Part shown: piece by piece, positions 56,987-64,000 of the stretch
Numbering within the stretch: position 1 is the stretch's first letter
Layout: each line of letters opens with the position of its first letter
Origin: Aureimonas sp. Leaf427
GTDB lineage: Bacteria > Pseudomonadota > Alphaproteobacteria > Rhizobiales > Rhizobiaceae
NCBI RefSeq assembly: GCF_001425485.1
Contig: NZ_LMQW01000002.1
Location: forward strand, 117,262 to 181,261
Direction: 5' to 3'
Length of the DNA: 64,000 nucleotides
The notes under the pieces: generated by a model
What the model was told of the DNA's origin: nothing
Seen by the model: the letters and a program-made list of their open reading frames with translations, nothing else
Databases searched by the model: none
Position numbers and translations under genes: made by a program

Positions 56987-57943
56987 ATGGCGCTACGCTC
57001 CTTCCTCGTCCGGCGGCTCTTCGCCACGCTGGCGACGCTCTGGCTGGCGAGCCTCTTCATCTTCGCGGCGGGCCAGCTCCTGCCCGGCGACATCGCGCGC
57101 GCCGTGCTCGGCCCCTTCGCCGCCCCGGAGGCGGTGGCGGAGATGAACGCCCGGCTCGGCACCGACCAGCCGGCGCTCGCGCAATATCTGCGGTGGATCT
57201 CCGGCGTCCTCCAGGGCTCGCTCGGCCGGTCGCTGACGCTGGAGCGGCCGATCGGCCCCTATCTTCTCGGCGCCGTCGCGCAGTCGGCGGAGCTGGCCGC
57301 CCTCGTCGTCGCGCTTCTCGTTCCGGCGGCGCTTTCGGCGGGCACCTATGCCGGGCTCAACGAGGGCTCGGGCGCCGACCGGGCGATTCTCGTGGCCGGG
57401 ATCACGCTCTCCACCATTCCCGACTTCGTCGTCGCGGTCCTGCTCGTGGTCCTCTTCAGCCTGTGGCTCGGCTGGCTGCCGACATCGGGGCCGCCGGACG
57501 GCGCGAGCGCGCCGGAGCGCTTGCGCCACCTCCTCCTGCCCGCCCTGCCGCTCGCCATCAATCTCTTCGGCTATGTCGCGCGCATCGCCAGAAGCGGCGT
57601 CGTTCGCGCGCGCCATTCGGACTTCGTGCGCACGGCGGTGCTGAAGGGCCTGCCGCGCGGCCATGTCCTTTGGCGTCACATCCTGCCGAACGCGCTCGCC
57701 CCCGCCGTCGCGGTCCTCTCCACGCAGATCGCCCATCTCCTCGGCGGCATCGTGGTGATCGAGGCGCTCTTCAACATCAACGGCCTCGGCGCCCTCGTCG
57801 CCACGGCGGCGCGCACGCGCGACTACCCGACGCTGCAGGCCGGCGTCCTCGCCATGGTCGTGATCTACGCCGTCGTCACGCTGCTCGGCGACCTTCTCCA
57901 GCTCGCGCTCGACCCGCGACAGCGCCAGAGGCCCGGCGGATGA
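56987..57943 (+). CDS. Peptide-type ABC permease, DppB family
   Basis: A 318-residue permease with six membrane segments. Family features are L-R-S-F-L-V-R-R-L-F-A-T at the N-terminus, L-L-P-G-D, Y-L-R-W-I-S-G-V-L-Q-G-S-L-G-R-S and the EAA-like loop R-T-A-V-L-K-G-L (ending I-L-P-N). ATG 56987 gives the standard N-terminus. A GTG at 56924 overlaps the binding-protein stop (GTGA) and would add 21 codons, so coupling from that start cannot be excluded. The stop overlaps the next gene by ATGA (57940-57943). It forms a heterodimeric channel with the next product. Confidence 0.92.
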   Translation: MALRSFLVRRLFATLATLWLASLFIFAAGQLLPGDIARAVLGPFAAPEAVAEMNARLGTDQPALAQYLRWISGVLQGSLGRSLTLERPIGPYLLGAVAQSAELAALVVALLVPAALSAGTYAGLNEGSGADRAILVAGITLSTIPDFVVAVLLVVLFSLWLGWLPTSGPPDGASAPERLRHLLLPALPLAINLFGYVARIARSGVVRARHSDFVRTAVLKGLPRGHVLWRHILPNALAPAVAVLSTQIAHLLGGIVVIEALFNINGLGALVATAARTRDYPTLQAGVLAMVVIYAVVTLLGDLLQLALDPRQRQRPGG

Positions 57944-58764
57944 GCCTTTCCGCATCCCTCGCATCGCGCCGGCCCCGCATCGGTCTTGCGATCGGCCTCG
58001 CGATCCTCGGATTCTGGGTTTTCGTAGCCGTCTTCGGCAGCGCCATCGCGCCCTACGATCCCTATGCTGACGACCTTCTCCAGTCGCTGGCCCCGCCCTC
58101 CGCCGCCCACTGGTTCGGCACGGACATGCTGGGCCGCGACGTCTTCTCGCGCGTCCTCTCCGGCGCGCGGCAGATCCTCGTGACGGCCCCGCCCGCCACC
58201 TTCGCGGGCGTCGCTCTCGGCACGCTCCTCGGGCTGGTGCTCGGCTACAGGGGCGGCTGGCCGGACGCGGTCTTCTCGCGCATCCTCGACATGCTCCTCT
58301 CCATGCCCCTCGTCGTCACCGCCATGCTGATCCTCACCACGATCGGCGGCTCGGTGGCGAGCGTCATCCTCGTGATCGCGGTGATCTACGCGCCGCTTGT
58401 GGCGCGAACGGTGCGGGCAAGCGTGCGGACGGAAGCGGCGAAGGACTATGCCGTCTCCGCGCGCATCTCGGGCGAGAGCGCCCTCGGCGTCATGGTGCGC
58501 GAGATCCTGCCCAACATCCGCTCCGTCGTCTTCATCGAGGCGATGACGCGCCTCGGCTACGCCTTCTTCACCGTCTCGACGCTGAGCTTCCTCGGCCTCG
58601 GCCTGCAGCCGCCCTCCACCGACTGGGGCCTCGCGGTCGCCGAATCCTACGGCCTCCTCACCGCCGGCCTCTGGTGGGTCGCCGCCTTCCCGGCACTGGC
58701 CATCATCTCCCTCGTCGTCGCCACCAACCTCGTCGCCGAGGCCATCGGTAATTTCGACGACTGA
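57940..58764 (+). CDS. Peptide-type ABC permease, DppC family
   Basis: A 274-residue permease. The N-terminal helix is followed by I-A-P-Y-D-P-Y, H-W-F-G-T-D-M-L-G-R-D-V-F-S-R, the DppC hallmark, and the EAA-like loop D-Y-A-V-S-A-R-I-S-G (ending I-L-P-N). T-L-S-F-L-G-L-G-L-Q-P-P is near the C-terminus. It is coupled to the DppB-like gene by ATGA and ends the operon. A hairpin-forming pair CCCGGC/GCCGGG (58773-58778, 58797-58802) follows and may help termination. The ATPase for this channel is encoded in the divergent direction at 52063-53784. Confidence 0.93.
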   Translation: MSLSASLASRRPRIGLAIGLAILGFWVFVAVFGSAIAPYDPYADDLLQSLAPPSAAHWFGTDMLGRDVFSRVLSGARQILVTAPPATFAGVALGTLLGLVLGYRGGWPDAVFSRILDMLLSMPLVVTAMLILTTIGGSVASVILVIAVIYAPLVARTVRASVRTEAAKDYAVSARISGESALGVMVREILPNIRSVVFIEAMTRLGYAFFTVSTLSFLGLGLQPPSTDWGLAVAESYGLLTAGLWWVAAFPALAIISLVVATNLVAEAIGNFDD

Positions 58765-59188
58765 CGAGCGGGCCCGGCGGAGGGATGTCCGTCGCGGCCG
58801 GGTTACATTTCCCTGCGCAAGCAACGGCCGTCTTCGGAGAGATGCATCGGCCGCGGGAGCGTTCGGCAAGGTCGGAGCCGACGCGGAGTCCTCGTCCTGT
58901 CCGAAGGACTCATGGGACGCGGTCGATCTTGAAAGAAGTTCTTTCCGGACTCCGATCGTTACTGATCATTAATTCCTAGTATCAAATTACCATATGGTTT
59001 TTCCATCAATACAACCGCGTCGAGCCATCGGGCATTAACCGATGCTTCCGATTTGTATGGCAGTGTCGATTCCAGGTTGAACGCCCCGCCAACACCCTCG
59101 CCCGCCACAACCTCGGTTGGATCAGACATCAGAAAGGCCAGAGCGGGACCGCTTCCTTCGGGACGGGCCCGCCTTGCGACGCGATGCC
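58765..59188. other. Intergenic region upstream of the chemotaxis operon
   Basis: No gene is seen in 424 bp. A loose hairpin (58773-58802) lies near the permease stop. An AT-rich island (about 58925-59050) holds the perfect palindrome GAAAGAA-G-TTCTTTC (58931-58945), CCATATGG and the hairpin CATCGG-N7-CCGATG (59026-59044). The chemotaxis promoter should be in this island; I cannot assign -35/-10 elements with confidence. Confidence 0.5.
58931..58945. promoter_or_regulatory. 15-bp perfect palindrome upstream of the chemotaxis operon
   Basis: GAAAGAA-G-TTCTTTC: 7-bp arms around a single centre base, at the left edge of the AT-rich island and about 245 bp upstream of the STAS gene. It is a candidate operator; no adjacent regulator gene is seen. 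Confidence 0.4.
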
Positions 59189-59506
59189 ATGACGATAGAC
59201 GACGAGCCCCTGCGCGCCCCTTCTCATTGCACGATCGTCGAAGCCGACACGTTTCGGCAGGCGCTTCTCGCCCGGCTCTCCGGCGAAGGGGCCGGTCCGG
59301 TCGAGATCGACCTGTCGGGTGTCGAGGATGCCGACATCACCCTGATCCAGCTCGTCCTCGCCGCCGGAAAATCGGCCGAGGCCAAGGGGCGTTCGCTGTC
59401 CGTCACCTCGTCGCCCGCCGTCGCCGATCTCCTGTCGCGTGCAGGACTTTCCGGCTGGCCCATGCCGTCGGGCACGGGAACCTTCAGTTCCATCGCAGGA
59501 GTATGA
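59189..59506 (+). CDS. STAS-domain protein of the chemotaxis operon
   Basis: A 105-residue protein with the STAS/anti-sigma-antagonist fold: V-E-I-D-L-S-G-V-E-D-A-D-I-T-L-I-Q-L-V-L-A-A. In SpoIIAA-type proteins this turn reads D-S-S-G with a phosphorylated serine; here it is D-A-D-I-T, so regulation by serine phosphorylation is unlikely. STAS proteins of this kind often stand first in alphaproteobacterial cheY-cheA-cheW operons with an undefined signalling role. ATG 59189 is used; a TTG at 59117 would add 24 Arg-rich residues and is less likely. The stop overlaps a possible cheY ATG. Confidence 0.8.
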   Translation: MTIDDEPLRAPSHCTIVEADTFRQALLARLSGEGAGPVEIDLSGVEDADITLIQLVLAAGKSAEAKGRSLSVTSSPAVADLLSRAGLSGWPMPSGTGTFSSIAGV

Positions 59507-59508
59507 TC

Positions 59509-59877
59509 ATGGGCAAACCGGTCCTTTGCGTCGACGATTCCGCCAGCGTCCGGCAGATGGTGTCCTTCACGCTGGAATCGTCGGGCTATTCGCCGACGAC
59601 CGCCGTCGACGGCGCCGACGCTCTGGTGAAGCTCCAGTCCGGGCGCTTCTCCCTCATCATCACCGATCTCAACATGCCCAATCTCGACGGCATCGGCATG
59701 ATCCGCAAGGTCCGCGCCATGCCCCAGCATGCCGGCATCCCCATCGTGATGCTGACGACGGAATCCGACGAGGCGAAGAAGGCGCAGGGCAAGGCGGCGG
59801 GCGCGACCGGCTGGATCGTCAAGCCCTTCGATCAGGCGCGCCTCATCGCGGTCGTCTCCAAGCTGATCGGGAGCTGA
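59509..59877 (+). CDS. cheY: Chemotaxis response regulator CheY
   Basis: A 122-residue single receiver domain. It has the acidic pair D9-D10, phosphoacceptor D53 in T-D-L-N-M-P, switch T83 and K105 in V-K-P-F, all the residues needed for phosphotransfer from CheA and conformational change. As a stand-alone receiver it would bind the flagellar switch or act as a phosphate sink. AGGAG is 7 bases before ATG 59509; an ATG at 59503 overlaps the STAS stop but is only 1 base from AGGAG, so 59509 is preferred. cheA begins 4 bp after its stop. Confidence 0.93.
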   Translation: MGKPVLCVDDSASVRQMVSFTLESSGYSPTTAVDGADALVKLQSGRFSLIITDLNMPNLDGIGMIRKVRAMPQHAGIPIVMLTTESDEAKKAQGKAAGATGWIVKPFDQARLIAVVSKLIGS

Positions 59878-59881
59878 TCCG

Positions 59882-61930
59882 ATGAACGCCGGCAACGCGG
59901 TCGAGACCTTTCTGAACGAGGCCCGCGACCTCCTGGAGCAGCTGGAAGCCGCGCTGCTCGATCTGGAGGCGCGGCCGGACGATGCCGAGCTGATCAACAC
60001 GACCTTCCGCGCGCTCCACACGCTGAAGGGTTCGGGCGGCATGTTCGGGCCGCCCGACATGGCCGCCTTCGCCCACCGCCTGGAGGATGCGTTCGAGAAG
60101 GTCCGCCGCGGCGAGGTTCCGCTGACGCCCGGGCTCGTCGGCGTGCTCCTCTCCTCGGCCGACCACATCCGCCGCCTTCTCTTCGATGCCGGCAGCCATC
60201 ATGCCGAGGCGAGCGCGGCGCTGATCGCGGCGCTGGAGACCGAAGTCGGGGGCGACGGCGCCTCCGCGGCACCGGCGGCCTCCGCCCCCGCCGCCGCCGC
60301 GGCGGCGAAGCCGAGCGCGGCCCAGCGCTTCGTCATCACGCTTCGCCTGCCCGAGACGTCGCTTCTCTACGGCACCAATCCGCTCGCCCTCCTCGACGAG
60401 CTGCGCGAGCTCGGCGAAACCGAGATCACCCTTCTCACCGACACGCTGCCCGACCTCATCGACCTCGTCCCCGGCGAGCTGAAGCTCGGCTGGCGCATCG
60501 CGCTGGCGACCACGGCCGGCCGCGGCGCGATCGACGACGTCTTCATCTTCGTCGACGAGCCCGGCGCCGTCGCGATCGAGGAGGAAGCGACAGACGCTGC
60601 GCCTCCGGTCGAAACGATGCCGGCAACCATGTCCGCGACGCCGTCCGAGCCCGCCGAGGCGCCCGCTCCTTCGGCGCCTGCGGCTGCGGCTGCGGCGGCC
60701 GCGGCGCCCGCCGCCGCGAAGGGCGGACGGCCCGCCAAGACGGAGGCGAAGGCCCAGGCGCCGGAGGCGAACGTGCGCGTCTCCGCCACGCGCCTCGACA
60801 CGCTGCTCGATCAGGTCGGCGAGCTCGTGATCGCACAGGCGCGCCTCACGGCCCTCGCCCATGCCCGGCGCGACCCGGTTCTGACGGCCGTGGTGGAGGA
60901 GATCGAGCGCCTTTCCAACGATCTTCGCGACAGCGCGATGGACATGCGCATGCTGCCGATCGACAGCCTCTTCAGCCGCTATCGCCGCGTTGTGCGCGAT
61001 CTTTCCTCCGATCTCGGCAAGGAGATCGACCTCATCCTCGCAGGCGAGGACACCGAGCTCGACAAGACCGTGCTCGACCGGCTCGGCGATCCGCTCGTCC
61101 ACATCATCCGCAACTCCATCGACCACGGCATCGAGTCGCAGGAAAAGCGCATCGCGGCCGGCAAGTCCAAGCGCGGCGCGCTCCGCCTCTCCGCCCGGCA
61201 GTCGGGCACCGAGGTCGTCATCACGATCGAGGACGACGGCGCCGGCCTCAACCGCGCCCGCATCCTGGAGAAGGCGACGGCCGCCGGCATCGTGCCGGAG
61301 GGCGTGACGCCGCCGGACCGCGAGATCGACGAGCTGATCTTCCACCCCGGCCTCTCCACGGCGGCGGCGGTCTCCAACCTCTCGGGACGCGGCGTCGGCA
61401 TGGACGTCGTGCGCCGCACGATCGGCGAGCTGCACGGCACGATCGAGATCGAGACCCGGCCGGGCCAGGGCACGAAGTTCGTGCTGCGCCTGCCCCTCAC
61501 GCTCGCCATCATCGACGGGCTTCTCGTGCGCGTCGGCGAGACCAAGTGCATCCTGCCGCTCGCCTCCGTCGAGGAATGCGTCGAGTTCGCCTCGATCGGC
61601 TGCCGCACCTCGAACGGGCGCAACTTCGCCGACATCCGCAACACGATGGTGCCGATCATCTGGATGGACCGCATCTTCGGCGGCTCGACGGGCGAGGCCG
61701 GCATCGTCGTCGTCGCCTCCGCCGATACGGGGCGGATCGGCATCGTCGTCGATCAGGTCATCGGCCAGCACCAGACCGTCATCAAGCCGCTCTCGCCGCT
61801 CCACCGGCAGACGCCCGGTCTCGCCGGCGCGACGATCCTCGGCGACGGCTCGGTGGCCCTGATCCTCGACGTCAACCCGCTCGTCCGACATGCCGGCGCC
61901 GGCACGGCCGACCGCCTCGCCGCGGCCTGA
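59882..61930 (+). CDS. cheA: Chemotaxis histidine kinase CheA
   Basis: A 682-residue kinase with the full CheA architecture. The HPt domain has H46 in L-H-T-L-K-G-S-G-G as phosphorylation site. An Ala/Pro-rich linker (about 120-145) leads to a P2-like domain (about 145-240) and a second very Ala-rich linker (about 245-290). Then come the dimerisation domain (about 300-360), the HATPase with N-box H-I-I-R-N-S-I-D-H-G (about 407), D-D-G-A-G-L and G-R-G-V-G-M-D-V-V, and the CheW-like domain (about 540-675). It phosphorylates CheY in response to receptor arrays. GGGAG in the end of cheY serves as its ribosome-binding site. The operon continues with cheW and an MCP gene. Confidence 0.95.
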   Translation: MNAGNAVETFLNEARDLLEQLEAALLDLEARPDDAELINTTFRALHTLKGSGGMFGPPDMAAFAHRLEDAFEKVRRGEVPLTPGLVGVLLSSADHIRRLLFDAGSHHAEASAALIAALETEVGGDGASAAPAASAPAAAAAAKPSAAQRFVITLRLPETSLLYGTNPLALLDELRELGETEITLLTDTLPDLIDLVPGELKLGWRIALATTAGRGAIDDVFIFVDEPGAVAIEEEATDAAPPVETMPATMSATPSEPAEAPAPSAPAAAAAAAAAPAAAKGGRPAKTEAKAQAPEANVRVSATRLDTLLDQVGELVIAQARLTALAHARRDPVLTAVVEEIERLSNDLRDSAMDMRMLPIDSLFSRYRRVVRDLSSDLGKEIDLILAGEDTELDKTVLDRLGDPLVHIIRNSIDHGIESQEKRIAAGKSKRGALRLSARQSGTEVVITIEDDGAGLNRARILEKATAAGIVPEGVTPPDREIDELIFHPGLSTAAAVSNLSGRGVGMDVVRRTIGELHGTIEIETRPGQGTKFVLRLPLTLAIIDGLLVRVGETKCILPLASVEECVEFASIGCRTSNGRNFADIRNTMVPIIWMDRIFGGSTGEAGIVVVASADTGRIGIVVDQVIGQHQTVIKPLSPLHRQTPGLAGATILGDGSVALILDVNPLVRHAGAGTADRLAAA

Positions 61931-61942
61931 GGAACTCCCGTC

Positions 61943-62425
61943 ATGACCCAAGCCGCCACAGCCGCCGAGACGACCGCGCCGGTCCAGGACTATCTGACCG
62001 TCTCGCTCGACGACGACGTCTTCGCCATCCCCGTCGGCTTCGTCCACGAGGTCCTCGACCCGCCGCCCGTCACCCTCGTTCCCAACGCGCCCGACTTCGC
62101 GCCGGGCCTCATCAACGTGCGCGGCAACATCGTGCCGCTCATCGACCTGCGCCGCCGCTTCGGCATGGGCGCGCAGGGCGACACCGAGCATTCCCGCGTG
62201 ATCGTCTCGCGCATCGAGACCGAGGCCGACAGCTTCTTCGTCGGCATCAAGGCCGATGCGGTCCACGAGGTCCTCTCGATCGCCAAGGGCGGCGTGGAGG
62301 CCCTGCCCGAAAACGGCACGCGCTGGCCCGCCCGCTTCCTCTCCGGGGTGATCCGGCACGAGGGCCGCTTCGTCATCCTCCTCGATCTCGAACGCATCCT
62401 GCAGTCCGACGCTCCCGCCCACTGA
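61943..62425 (+). CDS. cheW: Chemotaxis coupling protein CheW
   Basis: A 160-residue CheW-fold adaptor that links CheA to receptors. It shows Y-L-T-V-S-L-D-D-D-V-F-A-I-P-V, the G-L-I-N-V-R-G-N-I-V-P-L-I-D-L-R motif that contacts receptor tips, and a closing F-V-I-L-L-D-L-E-R-I-L. The start has GAGGA about 9 bases upstream and lies 12 bp after cheA. An alanine-rich N-terminus of about 14 residues is unstructured. It is encoded between cheA and an MCP gene, so the three proteins probably form one dedicated array. Confidence 0.94.
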   Translation: MTQAATAAETTAPVQDYLTVSLDDDVFAIPVGFVHEVLDPPPVTLVPNAPDFAPGLINVRGNIVPLIDLRRRFGMGAQGDTEHSRVIVSRIETEADSFFVGIKADAVHEVLSIAKGGVEALPENGTRWPARFLSGVIRHEGRFVILLDLERILQSDAPAH

Positions 62426-62474
62426 CCGACCTCCGCCTCCGGCGGCCCCCCTCGACGCACAAGGATTTCCCGCG

Positions 62475-64000
62475 ATGCGCATGACCATCAAGACCAAGCT
62501 CATGGGCTCCTTCGGAGCCGTCCTCGTGCTGCTCGGAACCGCCGGCTATTTCGGCGTGACCAGTCTCGGGCAGACCAACGAAGCGATGAGCGGCTTCGCC
62601 GAGGGCCCCTTCGCCCAGGTCAAGAGCAGCCAGTCGATCCAGACGCTCCTCATGGATGCGCGCCGGCTGGTCCTGCGGGTGCTGATCTCCACCGACGAGA
62701 CGGCCATCGCGAGCAGCATCAAGCAGGTCGAGACCGATCTTAGCGAGTTCGCGACCGGGCTCGACGCGCTGCTGGCGGCCCTGCCGGAGAGCGAGCGCGC
62801 CGCCACGTCCGACCTCAAGCCCATGTTCGCAACCGTCCGGACCGGTTTCCAGACGGCCCTGGATGCCGCGGCCAAGGCGGATGCCGACGCGGGCGGAAAG
62901 GCGATCAACGAACTCTGGGCGGCCACCGGGCCGATGATCGCGGAAACCGACGCGCTCCAGGACCGGATCGGCGCCGACGCCGCGATTCCCGCCGCGGCCG
63001 GGACGCTTCTCGACTCCGTCGCCAAGTCGACCCTCGAGGTCCGCTCCGCGGCCCTCCGGTCGGTTCTCGCCTCCGAAGAGGACGAGACGAAGGCGAGCGC
63101 GGCCACCGTCGAGAGCGGCAAGGCGCGGATCGACGCCGCCCTCTCGACCCTCGCGGCCGGCCCGGTCGGTCAGCGCTACGGCGCGAACCTCGACACCCTG
63201 CGCGCGGACTGGAAGGCCGCTGTTCCCGTGATCGACGCCAAGACGGCCTACGGCCTCGGAAACTTCTATCAGAAGGGCTTCGCCGCGACGACCGAGCTCG
63301 GCCTCCTCGCCGACAAGTTCGCCGCCCGGCTGGACGAGGTCGGCGACAAGGCGACGATCGACGCGGCCAGCTACGTCACGCTGGCCGACGACGCCTATCG
63401 CTCGACCCGCACGACCCTCGTCGCCATCGTCGTCGGCGCGATGCTGATCGGCGTCGCCGCCGCGCTCTGGATCTCGCTCTCCATCGCCCGCGGTCTCGGC
63501 CGGTCCGTCCGGCTGGCCGAGAGCATCGGCGCCGGCGACCTCACGCAGACCGTCGAAGCCCGCAGCCAGGACGAGGTCGGCGATCTCCTGCGCGCCATGA
63601 ACACGATGACCGAGAACCTGCGCTCCATCGTCTCCGACGTCACCAACTCCGCCTCCCAGGTCGCGGCCGGCTCCCAGCAGTCCTCGGCCACCGCCGAGCA
63701 GCTGAGCCAGGGCTCGACCGAACAGGCGGCGGCGACCGAGCAGGCCTCCTCCGCCATGGAGGAGATGGCCGCCAACATCCGCCAGAACGCCGAGAACGCG
63801 ACGACGACGGAGAAGATCGCCTCCCAGGCCTCGCTCAATGCCGAGAAGAGCGGCAAGGCGGTCGTCGATGCCGTGGACGCGATGCGCACCATCGCCGAGA
63901 AGATCCGCATCGTGCAGGAGATCGCCCGCCAGACCGATCTTCTCGCCCTGAACGCGGCCATCGAGGCCGCCCGCGCCGGCCAGCACGGCAAGGGCTTCGC
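62475..64000 (+). CDS. Methyl-accepting chemotaxis protein (3' end off the window)
   Basis: The frame is open from ATG 62475 to the right edge, at least 508 residues. A first membrane helix (about 8-30) is followed by a roughly 280-residue periplasmic helical sensor, the second helix (about 312-335; L-V-A-I-V-V-G-A-M-L-I-G), a HAMP domain (about 335-390) and the cytoplasmic signalling helices. The highly conserved tip Q-E-I-A-R-Q-T-D-L-L-A-L-N-A-A-I-E-A-A-R-A-G is reached just before the edge. A-T-E-Q-A-S-S-A-M-E-E-M is a typical methylation helix. AAGGA is about 9 bases before the start. It is the fifth gene of the chemotaxis operon; cheR/cheB, if present, lie beyond the window. Confidence 0.93.
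   Translation, partial: MRMTIKTKLMGSFGAVLVLLGTAGYFGVTSLGQTNEAMSGFAEGPFAQVKSSQSIQTLLMDARRLVLRVLISTDETAIASSIKQVETDLSEFATGLDALLAALPESERAATSDLKPMFATVRTGFQTALDAAAKADADAGGKAINELWAATGPMIAETDALQDRIGADAAIPAAAGTLLDSVAKSTLEVRSAALRSVLASEEDETKASAATVESGKARIDAALSTLAAGPVGQRYGANLDTLRADWKAAVPVIDAKTAYGLGNFYQKGFAATTELGLLADKFAARLDEVGDKATIDAASYVTLADDAYRSTRTTLVAIVVGAMLIGVAAALWISLSIARGLGRSVRLAESIGAGDLTQTVEARSQDEVGDLLRAMNTMTENLRSIVSDVTNSASQVAAGSQQSSATAEQLSQGSTEQAAATEQASSAMEEMAANIRQNAENATTTEKIASQASLNAEKSGKAVVDAVDAMRTIAEKIRIVQEIARQTDLLALNAAIEAARAGQHGKGF

Noticed and set aside
1..64000. tRNA, rRNA, CRISPR arrays, insertion sequences, phage genes or integrase attachment sites
   Set aside because: Looked for in all intergenic stretches; none seen. 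The island-like gene content is not flanked by visible mobility genes.

Overview
The window is one stretch of a very G+C-rich (about 70 % by eye) bacterial chromosome or large replicon. Gene families suggest an alphaproteobacterium of the Hyphomicrobiales (Rhizobiales), perhaps near Aureimonas/Aurantimonadaceae or Methylobacteriaceae: KPN_01858/Avi_7170/Avi_7169-type genes beside a peptide-type ABC transporter, many solute-binding-protein ABC importers, GcvA-like LysR regulation, and a STAS-cheY-cheA-cheW-mcp operon. The genus is inference only. I see no rRNA, tRNA, CRISPR array, insertion sequence or phage gene. Coding density is very high and many gene pairs overlap by ATGA.

Layout. 1-4407 (+): tail of an oligopeptide-type ABC importer operon with a luciferase-like monooxygenase and two CMD/AhpD-fold proteins. 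4460-9551 (-): a DevBCA-like tripartite exporter, a Sfp-type phosphopantetheinyl transferase and an unrecognised protein with a possible tryptophan-dioxygenase/PrnB-like haem motif. 9989-26183 (+): a biosynthetic operon of one highly reducing type I PKS module, a MATE exporter and a two-module NRPS ending in a thioesterase. With the divergent PPTase and perhaps the exporter it forms a natural-product locus predicted to make an acyl-dipeptide. A perfect 10-bp hairpin closes it.

26265-34023: a TetR repressor and a divergent catabolic set (AcuI-type acryloyl-CoA reductase, SDR, PrpE acyl-CoA synthetase, GMC oxidoreductase, HSL-type esterase), consistent with turnover of short-chain esters, alcohols or acids through acryloyl/propionyl-CoA. 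34193-42097: a PotABCD-like importer operon that continues into a three-histidine-box desaturase-like enzyme and a TIM-barrel isomerase-like protein, with a LysR regulator and a divergent amidinotransferase/DDAH-like enzyme. This looks like uptake and breakdown of a cationic, perhaps guanidino, compound.

42309-47161: siderophore uptake (TonB receptor, translationally coupled periplasmic Fes-like esterase, divergent AraC regulator with a 21-bp-spaced direct repeat). 47206-47989: a MerR regulator and CMD protein behind a textbook MerR-type promoter. 48160-51845: a ribose-type sugar importer. 52063-58764: a second peptide-type importer with an NtaA/SnaA-type flavin monooxygenase, arranged around a 67-bp divergent promoter. 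59189-64000: a chemotaxis operon whose last gene, an MCP, runs off the right edge.

The most unusual block is 4460-26183. A PKS and NRPS are joined by a MATE gene and served by a divergent PPTase coupled to a possible haem oxygenase. An 11-bp AT-rich motif in the PKS promoter recurs exactly at the tetR/acuI promoter 17 kb away.
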